Shown here: in pieces, positions 8,801 through 15,116 of the stretch
Layout of the letters: each line of letters begins with the position of its first letter
How positions within the stretch are numbered: the stretch's first letter is position 1
Source: Clostridia bacterium
Lineage (GTDB): Bacteria > Bacillota > Clostridia > Oscillospirales > Acutalibacteraceae
NCBI GenBank assembly: GCA_900755995.1
Contig: CAAEIM010000073.1
Coordinates: 1-26,157, forward strand
Reading direction: 5' to 3'
Length of the DNA stretch: 26,157 bases
Position numbers and translations under genes: made by a program
Notes under the pieces: model-generated
What the model was told of the DNA's origin: nothing
What the model saw: the letters and a program-made list of their open reading frames with translations, nothing else
Databases searched by the model: none

Positions 8801-11741
8801 CTCTGTAGGAGGTATTCTCGGAACAGTAGAAACCAACGGACTGAGTTCAAGTACAGTAAAGTACAGCCATAATGTCGGTGCAATTTCGTGCGGCGACAAA
8901 GCTGGCGGAATTGTCGGATTACCGGGTCTGAATACAGCTTCAAATTGCTATTATCTGGATACCTGCGGTTCATCAGACAAATACAGCACAAGCAAAACAG
9001 CCGAACAGTTTTCATCGGGTGAGGTTGCTTATTTGCTTAACAACTATGTAACAAGCGGTAAACAGATATGGTATCAGAACATTGATAACGGAAAAGCACC
9101 TAATGATTATCCAAAATTTGAAGGCGGAACTGTTTATTGCGGCTATAAATGTAATGAAACTGAAAAAGCATACAGTAACTATCCGCTAAGCAGTACATTA
9201 ACTGATCACAATTTTAATATCTATGGTTTCTGCATATATTGTGGTGCATATCAGCCGGCATATCTCAACAGTGACGGTGTTTATGAAATCGGCAACGCAG
9301 GTCAGCTTTTCTGGTTTGCCTCTCTTGTAAACGGAGACAGAACTCACGCTGATTTTGAAAGTCAGAACGGTGCGGCAAATGCTATTCTTGTTAAGGATAT
9401 TGTTGTAAATGACGGAGATATAAGCAAGCTTGCAAGTGCGCAATCAAACTCTTTGAGAAAGTGGAGTCCGATAGGTACTTCGGATAACTCTTACACGGGT
9501 CAGTTTGACGGTCAGGGTCACACAATAAGCGGTATTTATTTCAGCGATTCAACAGCCGATAATGTAGGACTGTTCGGCTATACCAGAGGCGGTGCAGATA
9601 TATATAATGTCGGTATTGTCAACAGCTATATTGAGGGCAAAAACTGCGTAGGCGGTATCTTAGGCAGAAATAACAACTCAGGTGTAAATGTACAGCGCTG
9701 CTTCAGCGAAGCAACAGTTATCGGCAACGAAGGAGTAGGCGGAATTGAAGGCTCGACCTATGGCGGAAAAATTATAAATTGCTATAATACAGGTTCTGTA
9801 ACCGGTTCAAAGTTTGTCGGTTCAATAAGAGGTCGTAATACAAACAGCAGCGGAGCAATGGACAACTGCTTTAATGTCGGTGAGGTTATCGGAAGAGGAA
9901 CTGACAATATAGGCGGTATCAGAGGCGACGGAAACGGTACAATAAGCAACTGCTATTGCATTAGTAATCAGCTTACGGATACAGCTGCAACAACAAAGAC
10001 ACCTGAACAGTTTGCAAGCGGTGAGGTCGCTTATCTGCTTAACAATTCAGTTACAGATGGCAAGCAGGTATGGTATCAAAATATTGACAATGATAAGACC
10101 CCTGACAATTATCCAAGATTTGACGGCGGGACAGTATACTATCTTGAATATAAGGATGCTTACTCAAATACCTATTCAGAAAAGCCTGCTGAACCTGATG
10201 CTTTTGATAAGGACGATGACGGAAATCTGATTATCAGCACATATGGCGATCTTGTAAAACTCTCAGAACTTATCAGAAGCGATTATGAGGTTTATGGCTC
10301 GCAAAATTATATTCTTACAAATAATATTAAGGCATCTGATGATTCAGAGTGGTCTCAGGGAATAGGCTCTGTTGAAGATAACAAACCTTTCAACGGAACA
10401 TTTAACGGAAAAGGCTACTGTATTGTCGGTCTTAATGTGAATTCTCCAAAATACGGCGGACTATTTGAGATAATAGGTGAAAATGGAAAAGTCAAGGATT
10501 TGTTTGTATATGACTGTGACTTTAAGTCTTCTTCAGGTACATCCGGCGGAATTGCTGCAATCAATAACGGTACAATAGACCATTGCATCAGCGGCATCAA
10601 TCTTACCTCAGGAATTATACATATCAACAGCGATATAACTATTGATGCAGTTGCTCTCAATTCAAGCGTCAAGGGCGAATTGAGCGGCGGTATTGCAGGC
10701 GAAAACAACGGCTTGATTACAGGCTCTCGCAACGCTGCTGTTGTGACAGGTGCTCAGTGCGGAGGCATTGCAGCTGAGAATAATGGAAAAATATATGGTT
10801 GTGCCAACAGCGTAAAGATAGGTGCTTCATCAAGCTCTGTATCGGGCGGACTTGTCGGCAGAAACGGTGGAATAATTGAAAGCTCTTACAATTCGGGAAC
10901 GGTCAGCGGTAACTCTGAAAAAACAACAGGTTCGATTGCAGGTATAAACGGATATGACGGAGCGGAAAATCCCACAGTTAAAAATGTATTTTACACCACT
11001 GTGAACAATCTTAATGCAGTCGGAACAGATTCATTGACAAAACCAGATGAAACAAATAAGGTAAAGTCAAAAAATTCCGATTTCCAAAGTGACGATTTTG
11101 TAAATGAACTTAATTCCGTGAGTGATGATACAGTCACTTGGGTTCGTAAGTCAAAGTTTAATAAAGGTAATCCGACTATCAAAGGTAATTTCTTTATGTA
11201 CAACGTTATATCTGCCGAAAATGGTATAAATATTGAGGGCAGTATGCACGAGGCATTGAACATACAATATAATGTTTGCACTGAGAAAGATGAAGAATAC
11301 AAGGCAATTACTTCTGCACTTGACAAAACAAGTGTATCGGATGTGTATTCCGTGAGCCTTACCGATAATGACGGCAATTACATTCCTGCTGAACTCTGGT
11401 GTCAGGGTGACTACAAAATCTCTGTACCAGTTAGTGGAAATAATGTTGAGTTTGCGGCAATAGATACAGACGGTCAGATTAATTATTATAAGCCTGATTC
11501 TGTTGAAAACGGAATTGCGGTATTTACAGTATCACATCCTATGTCGTTTGCTGTTGTAGACAGAACAAGTACAAACAAAAATATATCTGACAATACAAGT
11601 ACCGATAAAGCAGTAATTAATACATCAAATGACAATACAACTATTCAGACAGGTTCAACTGTTTGCTGTTCGGTATTGTTGATTGTAATGTTTGCTTCGG
11701 CATTTGTGATTGTCTTTAAGAGAAGGAATAATTTTGAATAA
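5829..11741 (+). CDS. Giant secreted GLUG-repeat surface protein (1970 residues) with C-terminal membrane anchor
   Basis: The N-terminus is a signal peptide (basic start, hydrophobic core about 12-34, cleavage after VSA about residue 36). Residues about 40-480 are mainly helical and Cys-poor; about 540-770 look like beta-sandwich repeats. Two long related modules follow, each opening with a His/Cys heading (HNYSDGFCIKCGFYEPA near 771; HNFNIYGFCIYCGAYQPA near 1126). Each continues with a NAGQLFWFA-LVNGD segment, many GLUG motifs (GGIVG, GGILG, YNTGTISG types) and an EQF-SGEVAYLLNN ... WYQNIDN end. A third GLUG block covers about 1455-1710. The C-terminus is IQTGS, a hydrophobic segment and KRR, resembling a non-canonical sorting signal or simple membrane anchor. 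GLUG proteins are exported surface proteins, some adhesin-like; the ligand is unknown. AAAGG is only 2 bases before ATG 5829, so ATG 5838 may be used instead. Confidence 0.88.
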   Translation: MNRMVRLISKKILSFLLMLCITISMISVSFVSVSAAAPAPVKPNIWTNTAKSFSVNKIYTNGLLVCGTALVRIADSTNCEEFQSAVSFLNKWVFGGSQGQTLAAIKSLCTDILDEVQQINSKLTSYTSKLQKIMSEIKYNEAMRSVDDKWQKDVTNIEDNNNVRNTLSSYQKYMDVAQKYNDGKATLDDVKKAQNVLFDDFCRIYSSVNGGFHDTDNTYDKKRAIIFSDSTIDDVMVNTIRTISSNLNNDTNYADVVAQFAFESLPFCSDQYEYIKVNIDKQFTEIVLLEMLYQEFISQRGDYLKEKFPEDEERWESYSNYLDSFKMLNENVADEMNTMLDRNLKVSPVNGIYMKLEEYPKTEDAATVVMRNFDYQSPYNLSHFAHFVKKDVKFNRVFTLTNNGINSFCIFDGTQYDGADNNEIPDHLHMIKLVDHESNPILADVFWPSGDFFNLTTCATYGDGTNNNYKPIQSSADFYELFNTPAFALCDSKPINYLSDYLSYANGYPIYFMTSDFDTKGQGSSIVTTFPIFKVIDAYQQEPEANFSITKVDVENIQEGKSGYNTAYSIILANKDATFNQKTSVAVNGSGNAEIYIEGDNGEKATSITKAAGSEVVVHFKPTSDNSILQSVSIKRHNNASDKNNVTSEVTALSKEQIELLDIDENGYYIYKFTTPYSDATVSLNTQKGYRVYSQGRDGSTDHILLDSYTNVFAEGETVNFIADENVISVSLKYNNSSKDIELKKADGSDRTGSFVMPNCDVTLYYMIDCNHNYSDGFCIKCGFYEPAAYNSKTGNYEICNAGQLFWFAALVNGDSTYADFDKQNKSANAVLTADIDLNGREWIPIGNYSNGKSIEYKGRFDGQNHTISGVKITQKEDHSGIFGKIVGATVENFTVKGDITLNKQGNSIGGAVGKASGATISNVSSYVNISMKGGYYVGGIVGYSTDKSSIKKCCNAGNISGSSSYIGGVAGSLYGAIENCYNTGTISGGYSVGGILGTVETNGLSSSTVKYSHNVGAISCGDKAGGIVGLPGLNTASNCYYLDTCGSSDKYSTSKTAEQFSSGEVAYLLNNYVTSGKQIWYQNIDNGKAPNDYPKFEGGTVYCGYKCNETEKAYSNYPLSSTLTDHNFNIYGFCIYCGAYQPAYLNSDGVYEIGNAGQLFWFASLVNGDRTHADFESQNGAANAILVKDIVVNDGDISKLASAQSNSLRKWSPIGTSDNSYTGQFDGQGHTISGIYFSDSTADNVGLFGYTRGGADIYNVGIVNSYIEGKNCVGGILGRNNNSGVNVQRCFSEATVIGNEGVGGIEGSTYGGKIINCYNTGSVTGSKFVGSIRGRNTNSSGAMDNCFNVGEVIGRGTDNIGGIRGDGNGTISNCYCISNQLTDTAATTKTPEQFASGEVAYLLNNSVTDGKQVWYQNIDNDKTPDNYPRFDGGTVYYLEYKDAYSNTYSEKPAEPDAFDKDDDGNLIISTYGDLVKLSELIRSDYEVYGSQNYILTNNIKASDDSEWSQGIGSVEDNKPFNGTFNGKGYCIVGLNVNSPKYGGLFEIIGENGKVKDLFVYDCDFKSSSGTSGGIAAINNGTIDHCISGINLTSGIIHINSDITIDAVALNSSVKGELSGGIAGENNGLITGSRNAAVVTGAQCGGIAAENNGKIYGCANSVKIGASSSSVSGGLVGRNGGIIESSYNSGTVSGNSEKTTGSIAGINGYDGAENPTVKNVFYTTVNNLNAVGTDSLTKPDETNKVKSKNSDFQSDDFVNELNSVSDDTVTWVRKSKFNKGNPTIKGNFFMYNVISAENGINIEGSMHEALNIQYNVCTEKDEEYKAITSALDKTSVSDVYSVSLTDNDGNYIPAELWCQGDYKISVPVSGNNVEFAAIDTDGQINYYKPDSVENGIAVFTVSHPMSFAVVDRTSTNKNISDNTSTDKAVINTSNDNTTIQTGSTVCCSVLLIVMFASAFVIVFKRRNNFE
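8139..10153 (+). repeat. Internal tandem duplication within the GLUG protein gene
   Basis: Two consecutive segments (about 8139-9150 and 9205-10153) encode the same series: His/Cys heading, NAGQLFWFA-LVNGD, W-PIG, DGQ-HTISG, GLUG array, then EQF-SGEVAYLLNN and WYQNIDN. They are similar but not identical, which indicates an old duplication of a unit of about 1 kb. The middle GLUG repeats differ most. Confidence 0.75.
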
Positions 11742-12231
11742 GTCAAAGAAAAAACTTTTAATTATTATAATAGTAATACTGATTATTGCGGCTTTGGTTG
11801 TAGGTGGAGTTGTTGTGTACAACAACTCCTTCGCCGAGCAACCCTCAGTTTCAGACGGTGTTGTCGGAAAAATCTCCTCTGACTGGGACGTAGGAAATGA
11901 GGATCAAACCCCACCGCAGAGTGCAGGTACTCAGATTCCTGGTTACAGCACGGCTGAAATGAAAGCAGGCGATACAAGCTTGCATATAAGTATCGGAAAT
12001 CCTAAATCAAACGAGTGCGGATTTTACGCAACATTAAAGCTTGACGACGGTACGATACTTTATAAATCCGAATTGCTTGAGCCGGGATGCGGACTTACAG
12101 AAGTTCCTCTTTCGGAAACACTCGAAAAGGGTGAATACACCGCAATAGTTTATTATGAGTGCGTTACTCTTGATGAGAAACATACTCCTCTGAATTCCGC
12201 CGAATCGGAATTTACATTAATAGTTAAGTAA
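11734..12231 (+). CDS. Membrane-anchored extracellular protein of the surface cluster
   Basis: I place the start at TTG 11734 (GAAGGA 6 bases upstream), overlapping the last codons of the giant protein by 8 bases, which implies translational coupling; an ORF start at 11710 lacks such a site. The 165-residue product has a short basic N-terminus (NKSKKK), one long hydrophobic segment (about 8-30), a low-complexity linker, then a beta-rich domain of about 90 residues (CGFYATLKLDDGTILYKSEL, two Cys, ending SEFTLIVK). This is an N-in/C-out membrane anchor exposing a small domain. The domain family is not recognised with confidence. The coupling suggests it acts with the giant protein on the cell surface. 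Confidence 0.75.
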   Translation: MNKSKKKLLIIIIVILIIAALVVGGVVVYNNSFAEQPSVSDGVVGKISSDWDVGNEDQTPPQSAGTQIPGYSTAEMKAGDTSLHISIGNPKSNECGFYATLKLDDGTILYKSELLEPGCGLTEVPLSETLEKGEYTAIVYYECVTLDEKHTPLNSAESEFTLIVK

Positions 12232-12291
12232 GAAATGCCAAAACATAAGGTGTTCTTATCGATAAATTTTTATTTTGAAAGGATGTTTATA

Positions 12292-12912
12292 ATGAAAACT
12301 AAAAAAATCATTGCAGCTTTGCTTGCCGGAGTACTTGGCTCAACAGCAGTTGTATCAGCTTCTGCCGCAACTCTCACTAATGAAAATCCTGACTGCTCAA
12401 CAGAGATTACAGCCAGAATTGAAGGTGCAGGTCCCGGAGAAGTAAGCTATGTAATCACAATTCCCGATAAGGTTGATTTCGGAACACTTACACAGCCTGA
12501 AACAGAAACAGACAGCTATAAGTATATCGGATTTCTGGTTGTAGCAACCCAGCTCAACTTTGAAAAAGGTGCAGTTTCTGTTTACGTAAAGGACAGTGCG
12601 GCAGCTGACGGGCAGTTCTATATTAAACAAAAGGATGTAGAAAACCCGTTTACAATTTCATATGATGCTTTTGAGCGTGTAGTTGATGATACTAACCGTG
12701 AAGAGTTCATACCTATGAATCAAAGCGGCGATATAGGTGAATATGGCTATCATCTTTGCAGTTTTGCTGCATCTGCTGAAGGCTCAAAGCAGGATGTTAC
12801 ACTTGCTCTCAATCAGAAACAGCTATACGCACAGAATCTTGATGAAATTGCAGGTGATTACAGCGGAACTATGACATTCCATAGCGATTTGACAACGCTT
12901 ACCGGTGAATAA
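12292..12912 (+). CDS. Secreted beta-rich, possibly pilin- or WxL-like, surface protein
   Basis: ATG 12292 has AAAGGA 8 bases upstream; the frame is open further back but without a ribosome-binding site. The 206-residue product begins with a clear signal peptide (MKTKKIIAALLAGVLGSTAV, cleavage near SASA). The mature part has a charged opening, a VITIPDKVDFGTL segment, and ends with a GDYSGTMTFHSDL strand of the type seen near the end of several Gram-positive pilin-like and WxL-like beta proteins. No C-terminal anchor is seen, so it is either released or bound non-covalently. Its composition and position suggest it is a subunit or partner of the surface proteins before it. Confidence 0.7.
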   Translation: MKTKKIIAALLAGVLGSTAVVSASAATLTNENPDCSTEITARIEGAGPGEVSYVITIPDKVDFGTLTQPETETDSYKYIGFLVVATQLNFEKGAVSVYVKDSAAADGQFYIKQKDVENPFTISYDAFERVVDDTNREEFIPMNQSGDIGEYGYHLCSFAASAEGSKQDVTLALNQKQLYAQNLDEIAGDYSGTMTFHSDLTTLTGE

Positions 12913-12936
12913 TCTTTTGTATGATTTTAATCTGCT

Positions 12937-13281
12937 ATGAAAAGGATTAAAATAATTGAGGCTTTCTGCCTGCTGTTTATTGCGGTGTGTTTAATAGTTT
13001 TTATGACTTCAATGACTGCTTTTGCAGCACATACAGACGGAAACACGGAGGTTGTCGCACATATTGAAACCTGTACAATTGAAACAACGCAGGCTGTTAC
13101 CGATAATGCAAACGCTTCCGTGATGGATGATGAAAATAATATTTCGACCGGCGATATGATATTCGTATCTGCTGCCATTTCTTTCATTTTATTATTAATC
13201 TCATTGTTTGCTTTGATTCTATGCAATAAATACAACGCACATACGGAAATCCACAGAAATAACATTAATACTAACCCCTGA
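12937..13281 (+). CDS. Small exported membrane protein with TG-type C-terminus
   Basis: A 114-residue product with an N-terminal signal segment (residues about 7-30, ending FAAHTD), a Thr-rich middle containing two Cys-free stretches, then NISTGD followed by a hydrophobic segment (about 76-98) and a polar tail. The xxTG-hydrophobic layout resembles the end of the giant protein (IQTGS) and some clostridial sorting signals, but the basic cluster after the membrane segment is weak. There is no strong ribosome-binding site; the 24-base gap to the previous gene suggests coupling. It is the last gene before the cluster terminator. Function unknown. Confidence 0.65.
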   Translation: MKRIKIIEAFCLLFIAVCLIVFMTSMTAFAAHTDGNTEVVAHIETCTIETTQAVTDNANASVMDDENNISTGDMIFVSAAISFILLLISLFALILCNKYNAHTEIHRNNINTNP

Positions 13282-13347
13282 TTATAAAATGAACATCTTT
13301 TTTGTATTTTTTCAATCAGATTTATTAGAAAATAATTAGTTTTTTGA

Positions 13348-13395
13348 AAAACAATCCGAACCTTTCCTTGATAGGAGATAGGTTCGGATTGTTTT
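13348..13395. terminator. Strong bidirectional terminator ending the surface cluster
   Basis: A perfect 16-base inverted repeat, AAAACAATCCGAACCT (13348-13363) and AGGTTCGGATTGTTTT (13380-13395), with a 16-base loop. A/T runs on both sides let it work in both directions. Confidence 0.88.
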
Positions 13396-13452
13396 ATGTT
13401 AGCTATGGTATGTGATTTTTAGTGATTGAACGTGATTTTGACATAGCAAAAA

Positions 13453-13478
13453 CTCAGTAAATATCGAAACTTACTGAG
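13453..13478 (-). terminator. Terminator of the tRNA-Leu transcript
   Basis: CTCAGTAA (13453-13460) pairs with TTACTGAG (13471-13478). On the minus strand the hairpin is followed directly by TTTTT and lies 21 bases after the tRNA CCA. Confidence 0.8.
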
Positions 13479-13499
13479 CTTTTACCTTTAAAAATGTTA

Positions 13500-13586
13500 T
13501 GGTGCACCCGACAGGAATTGAACCTGCACTTCCTCTCGAAAATATGGACCTGAACCATACGCGTCTGCCAGTTCCGCCACGGGTGC
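13500..13586 (-). tRNA. tRNA-Leu (anticodon CAG)
   Basis: A complete 87-base tRNA with encoded CCA. The acceptor GCACCCG pairs with CGGGTGC, the anticodon stem TATGG pairs with CCATA around TTCAGGT (anticodon CAG), the variable arm is long as in class II tRNAs, and the T-loop is TTCAATT. Its 3' 54 bases are duplicated at 3022-3075. The consensus promoter at 13880-13908 and the terminator at 13453-13478 frame it in one transcript with the half tRNA upstream. Confidence 0.95.
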
Positions 13587-13599
13587 ATATTTAATTTTT

Positions 13600-13646
13600 C
13601 TCTCTGAATTTTTACACGGTTGAGAGTTGAGAACCGAGGTGGAGCT
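13600..13646 (-). repeat. 47-base leader repeat, copy next to the intact tRNA-Leu
   Basis: Identical at 46 of 47 positions to 13807-13853. It ends 13 bases before the intact tRNA. It contains a short inverted repeat (CTCTC/GAGAG) and, on the minus strand, GCTCCACCTCGGT, which also resembles the sequence joined to the half tRNA at about 13696-13709. Confidence 0.8.
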
Positions 13647-13694
13647 AAGTGCTTAATGCACAATTTGCAGGATATAGGCACTGAAATGAATTTA

Positions 13695-13707
13695 CACCGA
13701 GGGGGTG
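13695..13707. repeat. CACC-N5-GGTG motif at the right tRNA junction
   Basis: CACC-GAGGG-GGTG lies 2 bases from the ACCTGA (13710-13715) at which the 5' tRNA-Leu half breaks off. It matches 16 of 18 positions of the motif before the serine recombinase (CACCGAGGTGGTGTGACC) and is inverted relative to the copy at 3082-3094. Confidence 0.55.
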
Positions 13708-13709
13708 CG

Positions 13710-13748
13710 ACCTGAACCATACGCGTCTGCCAATTCCGCCATATCCGC
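13710..13748 (-). pseudogene. tRNA-Leu 5' half, broken in the anticodon loop
   Basis: On the minus strand it reads GCGGATA (5' acceptor), T-G, a D-arm almost identical to the intact tRNA-Leu, and TATGG-TTCAGGT, then changes abruptly to unrelated sequence. The expected CCATA, variable arm and T-arm are missing. The acceptor strand differs from that of the intact gene, so it comes from another leucine isoacceptor. A possible relic of its 3' acceptor strand, TATCC-T-GC followed by A, is seen at 13666-13674, which would give 83 bases overall, but the middle does not fold as a tRNA. Confidence 0.8.
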
Positions 13749-13806
13749 ATTTATTAAATTGAAAATTGAAAATGAAAAGTTGAAAATTAATTCAATTCCA
13801 ATTTAA

Positions 13807-13853
13807 CTCTCTGAATTTTTACACGGTAGAGAGTTGAGAACCGAGGTGGAGCT
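13807..13853 (-). repeat. 47-base leader repeat, copy upstream of the half tRNA-Leu
   Basis: Second copy of the repeat at 13600-13646, here 58 bases before the half tRNA and about 25 bases after the -10 element. The order repeat-tRNA-repeat-tRNA suggests tandem duplication of a leader-plus-tRNA unit. Confidence 0.8.
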
Positions 13854-13879
13854 TTTCACTTATCCCACGTACGAATAAT

Positions 13880-13908
13880 ATTATATCAAACTAATTGAGT
13901 TTTGTCAA
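13880..13908 (-). promoter_or_regulatory. Consensus promoter of the tRNA-Leu locus
   Basis: On the minus strand: TTGACA (13908-13903), a 17-base spacer, TATAAT (13885-13880). This is a perfect sigma-70 consensus, reading towards both leader repeats, the half tRNA and the intact tRNA. Confidence 0.9.
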
Positions 13909-13942
13909 TCAGGTTAGAAAAATTTATGTAATAATCCCCTCT

Positions 13943-14128
13943 GAGTAAATTCAAGTAAATTCTCAAAGTAAATTCTCTGCTTTGTAAATAGATGTGACCC
14001 AAGTTAAGTAAAAAATAAAATCAAAATATAGGACAATGTTTTTGAGTGTCTTATCAAGCGGACACACATTTTGCTAAAATATTTTTACTTCTGAGATTTT
14101 TAATTCTGCAACAAATTCTCTGCTTTGT
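13943..14128. repeat. Non-coding AT-rich spacer with short direct repeats
   Basis: Three close copies of AGTAAATTC occur at about 13943-13977, and the 16-mer AAATTCTCTGCTTTGT occurs at 13970-13985 and again at 14113-14128. No ORF, RNA gene or clear mobile element is seen between the tRNA promoter and the HAD gene promoter. Confidence 0.55.
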
Positions 14129-14156
14129 TGACAGCGGAAAATCTGTGTGATATTAT
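14128..14156 (+). promoter_or_regulatory. Promoter of the HAD hydrolase gene
   Basis: TTGACA (14128-14133), 17-base spacer, TATTAT (14151-14156), 42 bases before the start codon. Confidence 0.8.
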
Positions 14157-14198
14157 AATTTTAAATTGATATTATTTATAATTTTGCAGGAGCACATT

Positions 14199-14846
14199 AT
14201 GAAAAAAGCGATTTTATTTGATTTAGACGGCACATTATGGCACACTAGCGATGTTATACTTCCAATATGGAATAATATTTTAAAATCTCACCCTGAAACA
14301 CAAAAGCAGATTACACTAAGCGAAATGAACAGCTATATGGGTAAAACCGTTGAACAGATTGCGGGCATTATGCTGCCTGAGCTGTCGATTGAGGACGGGG
14401 TTTCAATCGTAAAGGAATGCTGCAATGTGGAGGTTCCTTACTTAGAAAAGAGCGGAGGACATCTGTATCCTAATCTTGAAGATGTACTCGACAAGCTTTC
14501 TCAAAAATATTTTCTTGCAATTATAAGCAACTGTCAATGCGGATATATTGAAGCATTTTTAAAGGCGCACAGGCTTGAAAAATACTTTTCGGACTTTGAA
14601 ATGTCAGGCAGAACCAATCTTACCAAAGGTGAAAATATCAGCCTGGTTATTAAGAGAAACAGCATTGACTCTGCCTTCTATGTAGGCGATACCGTTGGCG
14701 ATCAAATCGCCGCAAAAGACGCAAATATTCCGTTTGTATTTGCAGAGTACGGCTTTGGCTGTACAGAAAATCCCGACTATACAATCCGCAAATTTGACGA
14801 CCTGTCAGATATTTGCGAAAACATTTTTTCTGATATTGAAAAATAA
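14199..14846 (+). CDS. HAD-superfamily hydrolase, phosphoglycolate-phosphatase-like
   Basis: A 215-residue cytoplasmic hydrolase that probably removes phosphate from a small metabolite. Start ATG 14199 has AGGAG 6 bases upstream; the frame is open back to 14166 without support. Motif I is AILFDLDGTLWHT (nucleophile D9, acid D11), followed by a helical cap (about 15-85), motif II LAIISNCQCGY, motif III lysine in TKGENISLVIKR and motif IV YVGDTVGDQIAAKDANIPF. Length and cap type fit the Gph/PGMB-like subgroup, but the true substrate cannot be told from sequence. It is transcribed alone from its own promoter, convergent with the small membrane-protein gene that ends at 14847, directly at its stop. 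Confidence 0.88.
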   Translation: MKKAILFDLDGTLWHTSDVILPIWNNILKSHPETQKQITLSEMNSYMGKTVEQIAGIMLPELSIEDGVSIVKECCNVEVPYLEKSGGHLYPNLEDVLDKLSQKYFLAIISNCQCGYIEAFLKAHRLEKYFSDFEMSGRTNLTKGENISLVIKRNSIDSAFYVGDTVGDQIAAKDANIPFVFAEYGFGCTENPDYTIRKFDDLSDICENIFSDIEK

Positions 14847-15035
14847 TTACCCCTTAGCTTTGCTTTCGTCCTCCGATTCATCTTCCTGTCCGTTCTCCTT
14901 TGCCTTGTAATAGATTATTGACGGCTTATGAGATTTTCCGTTCTTTTTGTTGTGAAAGATAAACATAACAACGAACACGGCGGCAACTATTCCTACAATG
15001 ATTACGGCGGTAATAATTAAAATTAATTCTCTCAT
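14847..15035 (-). CDS. Small single-pass membrane protein of unknown function
   Basis: A 62-residue product. The frame allows a GTG at 15050, but GAGGA lies about 8 bases before ATG 15035, so I choose the latter. It begins with a hydrophobic span (MRELILIITAVIIVGIVAAV to about residue 27), then a Lys/His-rich cytoplasmic stretch, and an acidic Glu/Ser tail (EDESEDESKAKG). Its ribosome-binding site lies inside the 3' arm of a terminator-like hairpin (15041-15086), so expression may depend on read-through from apgM or on hairpin opening. The family is not recognised. Confidence 0.65.
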   Translation of the reverse strand: MRELILIITAVIIVGIVAAVFVVMFIFHNKKNGKSHKPSIIYYKAKENGQEDESEDESKAKG

Positions 15036-15040
15036 AAAAA

Positions 15041-15086
15041 ACATCCTCACATTATTTGATTAACTCAATTATAAATGTGAGGATGT
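15041..15086 (-). terminator. Intrinsic terminator of apgM that carries the next gene's ribosome-binding site
   Basis: A perfect 13-base inverted repeat (15041-15053 and 15074-15086, loop 20). On the minus strand it is followed by TTTTT, as in an intrinsic terminator, and then directly by the ATG at 15035. The downstream arm contains GTGAGGATG, the only ribosome-binding site of the small membrane protein, so the same stem could also block translation. Confidence 0.75.
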
Positions 15087-15116
15087 AAATTTTTTAATGA
15101 AATATGTAGACGAAAT

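Noticed and set aside
8400..11000. CRISPR-like regular repeats
   Set aside because: The spacing comes from GLUG codons within one long ORF; repeats are imperfect and coding. No CRISPR array or cas gene is seen in the window.
11710..11733. Upstream TTG start for the membrane protein
   Set aside because: No ribosome-binding site; it would place charged residues from the giant protein's coding region before a typical basic-hydrophobic N-terminus.
13666..13748. A functional 83-base tRNA-Leu
   Set aside because: The 5' half is good, but the anticodon stem, variable arm and T-arm do not form; only a possible acceptor relic is seen.
13454..13750. Minus-strand ORF of 98 residues
   Set aside because: It is the translation of the tRNA-Leu genes (repeated WRNWQTRMVQV).
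13600..13853. T-box leader suggested by ACCGAGGTGG-like sequence
   Set aside because: No T-box AGGGTGGNACCGCG core on either strand, and the repeat precedes tRNA genes rather than a synthetase or biosynthesis gene.
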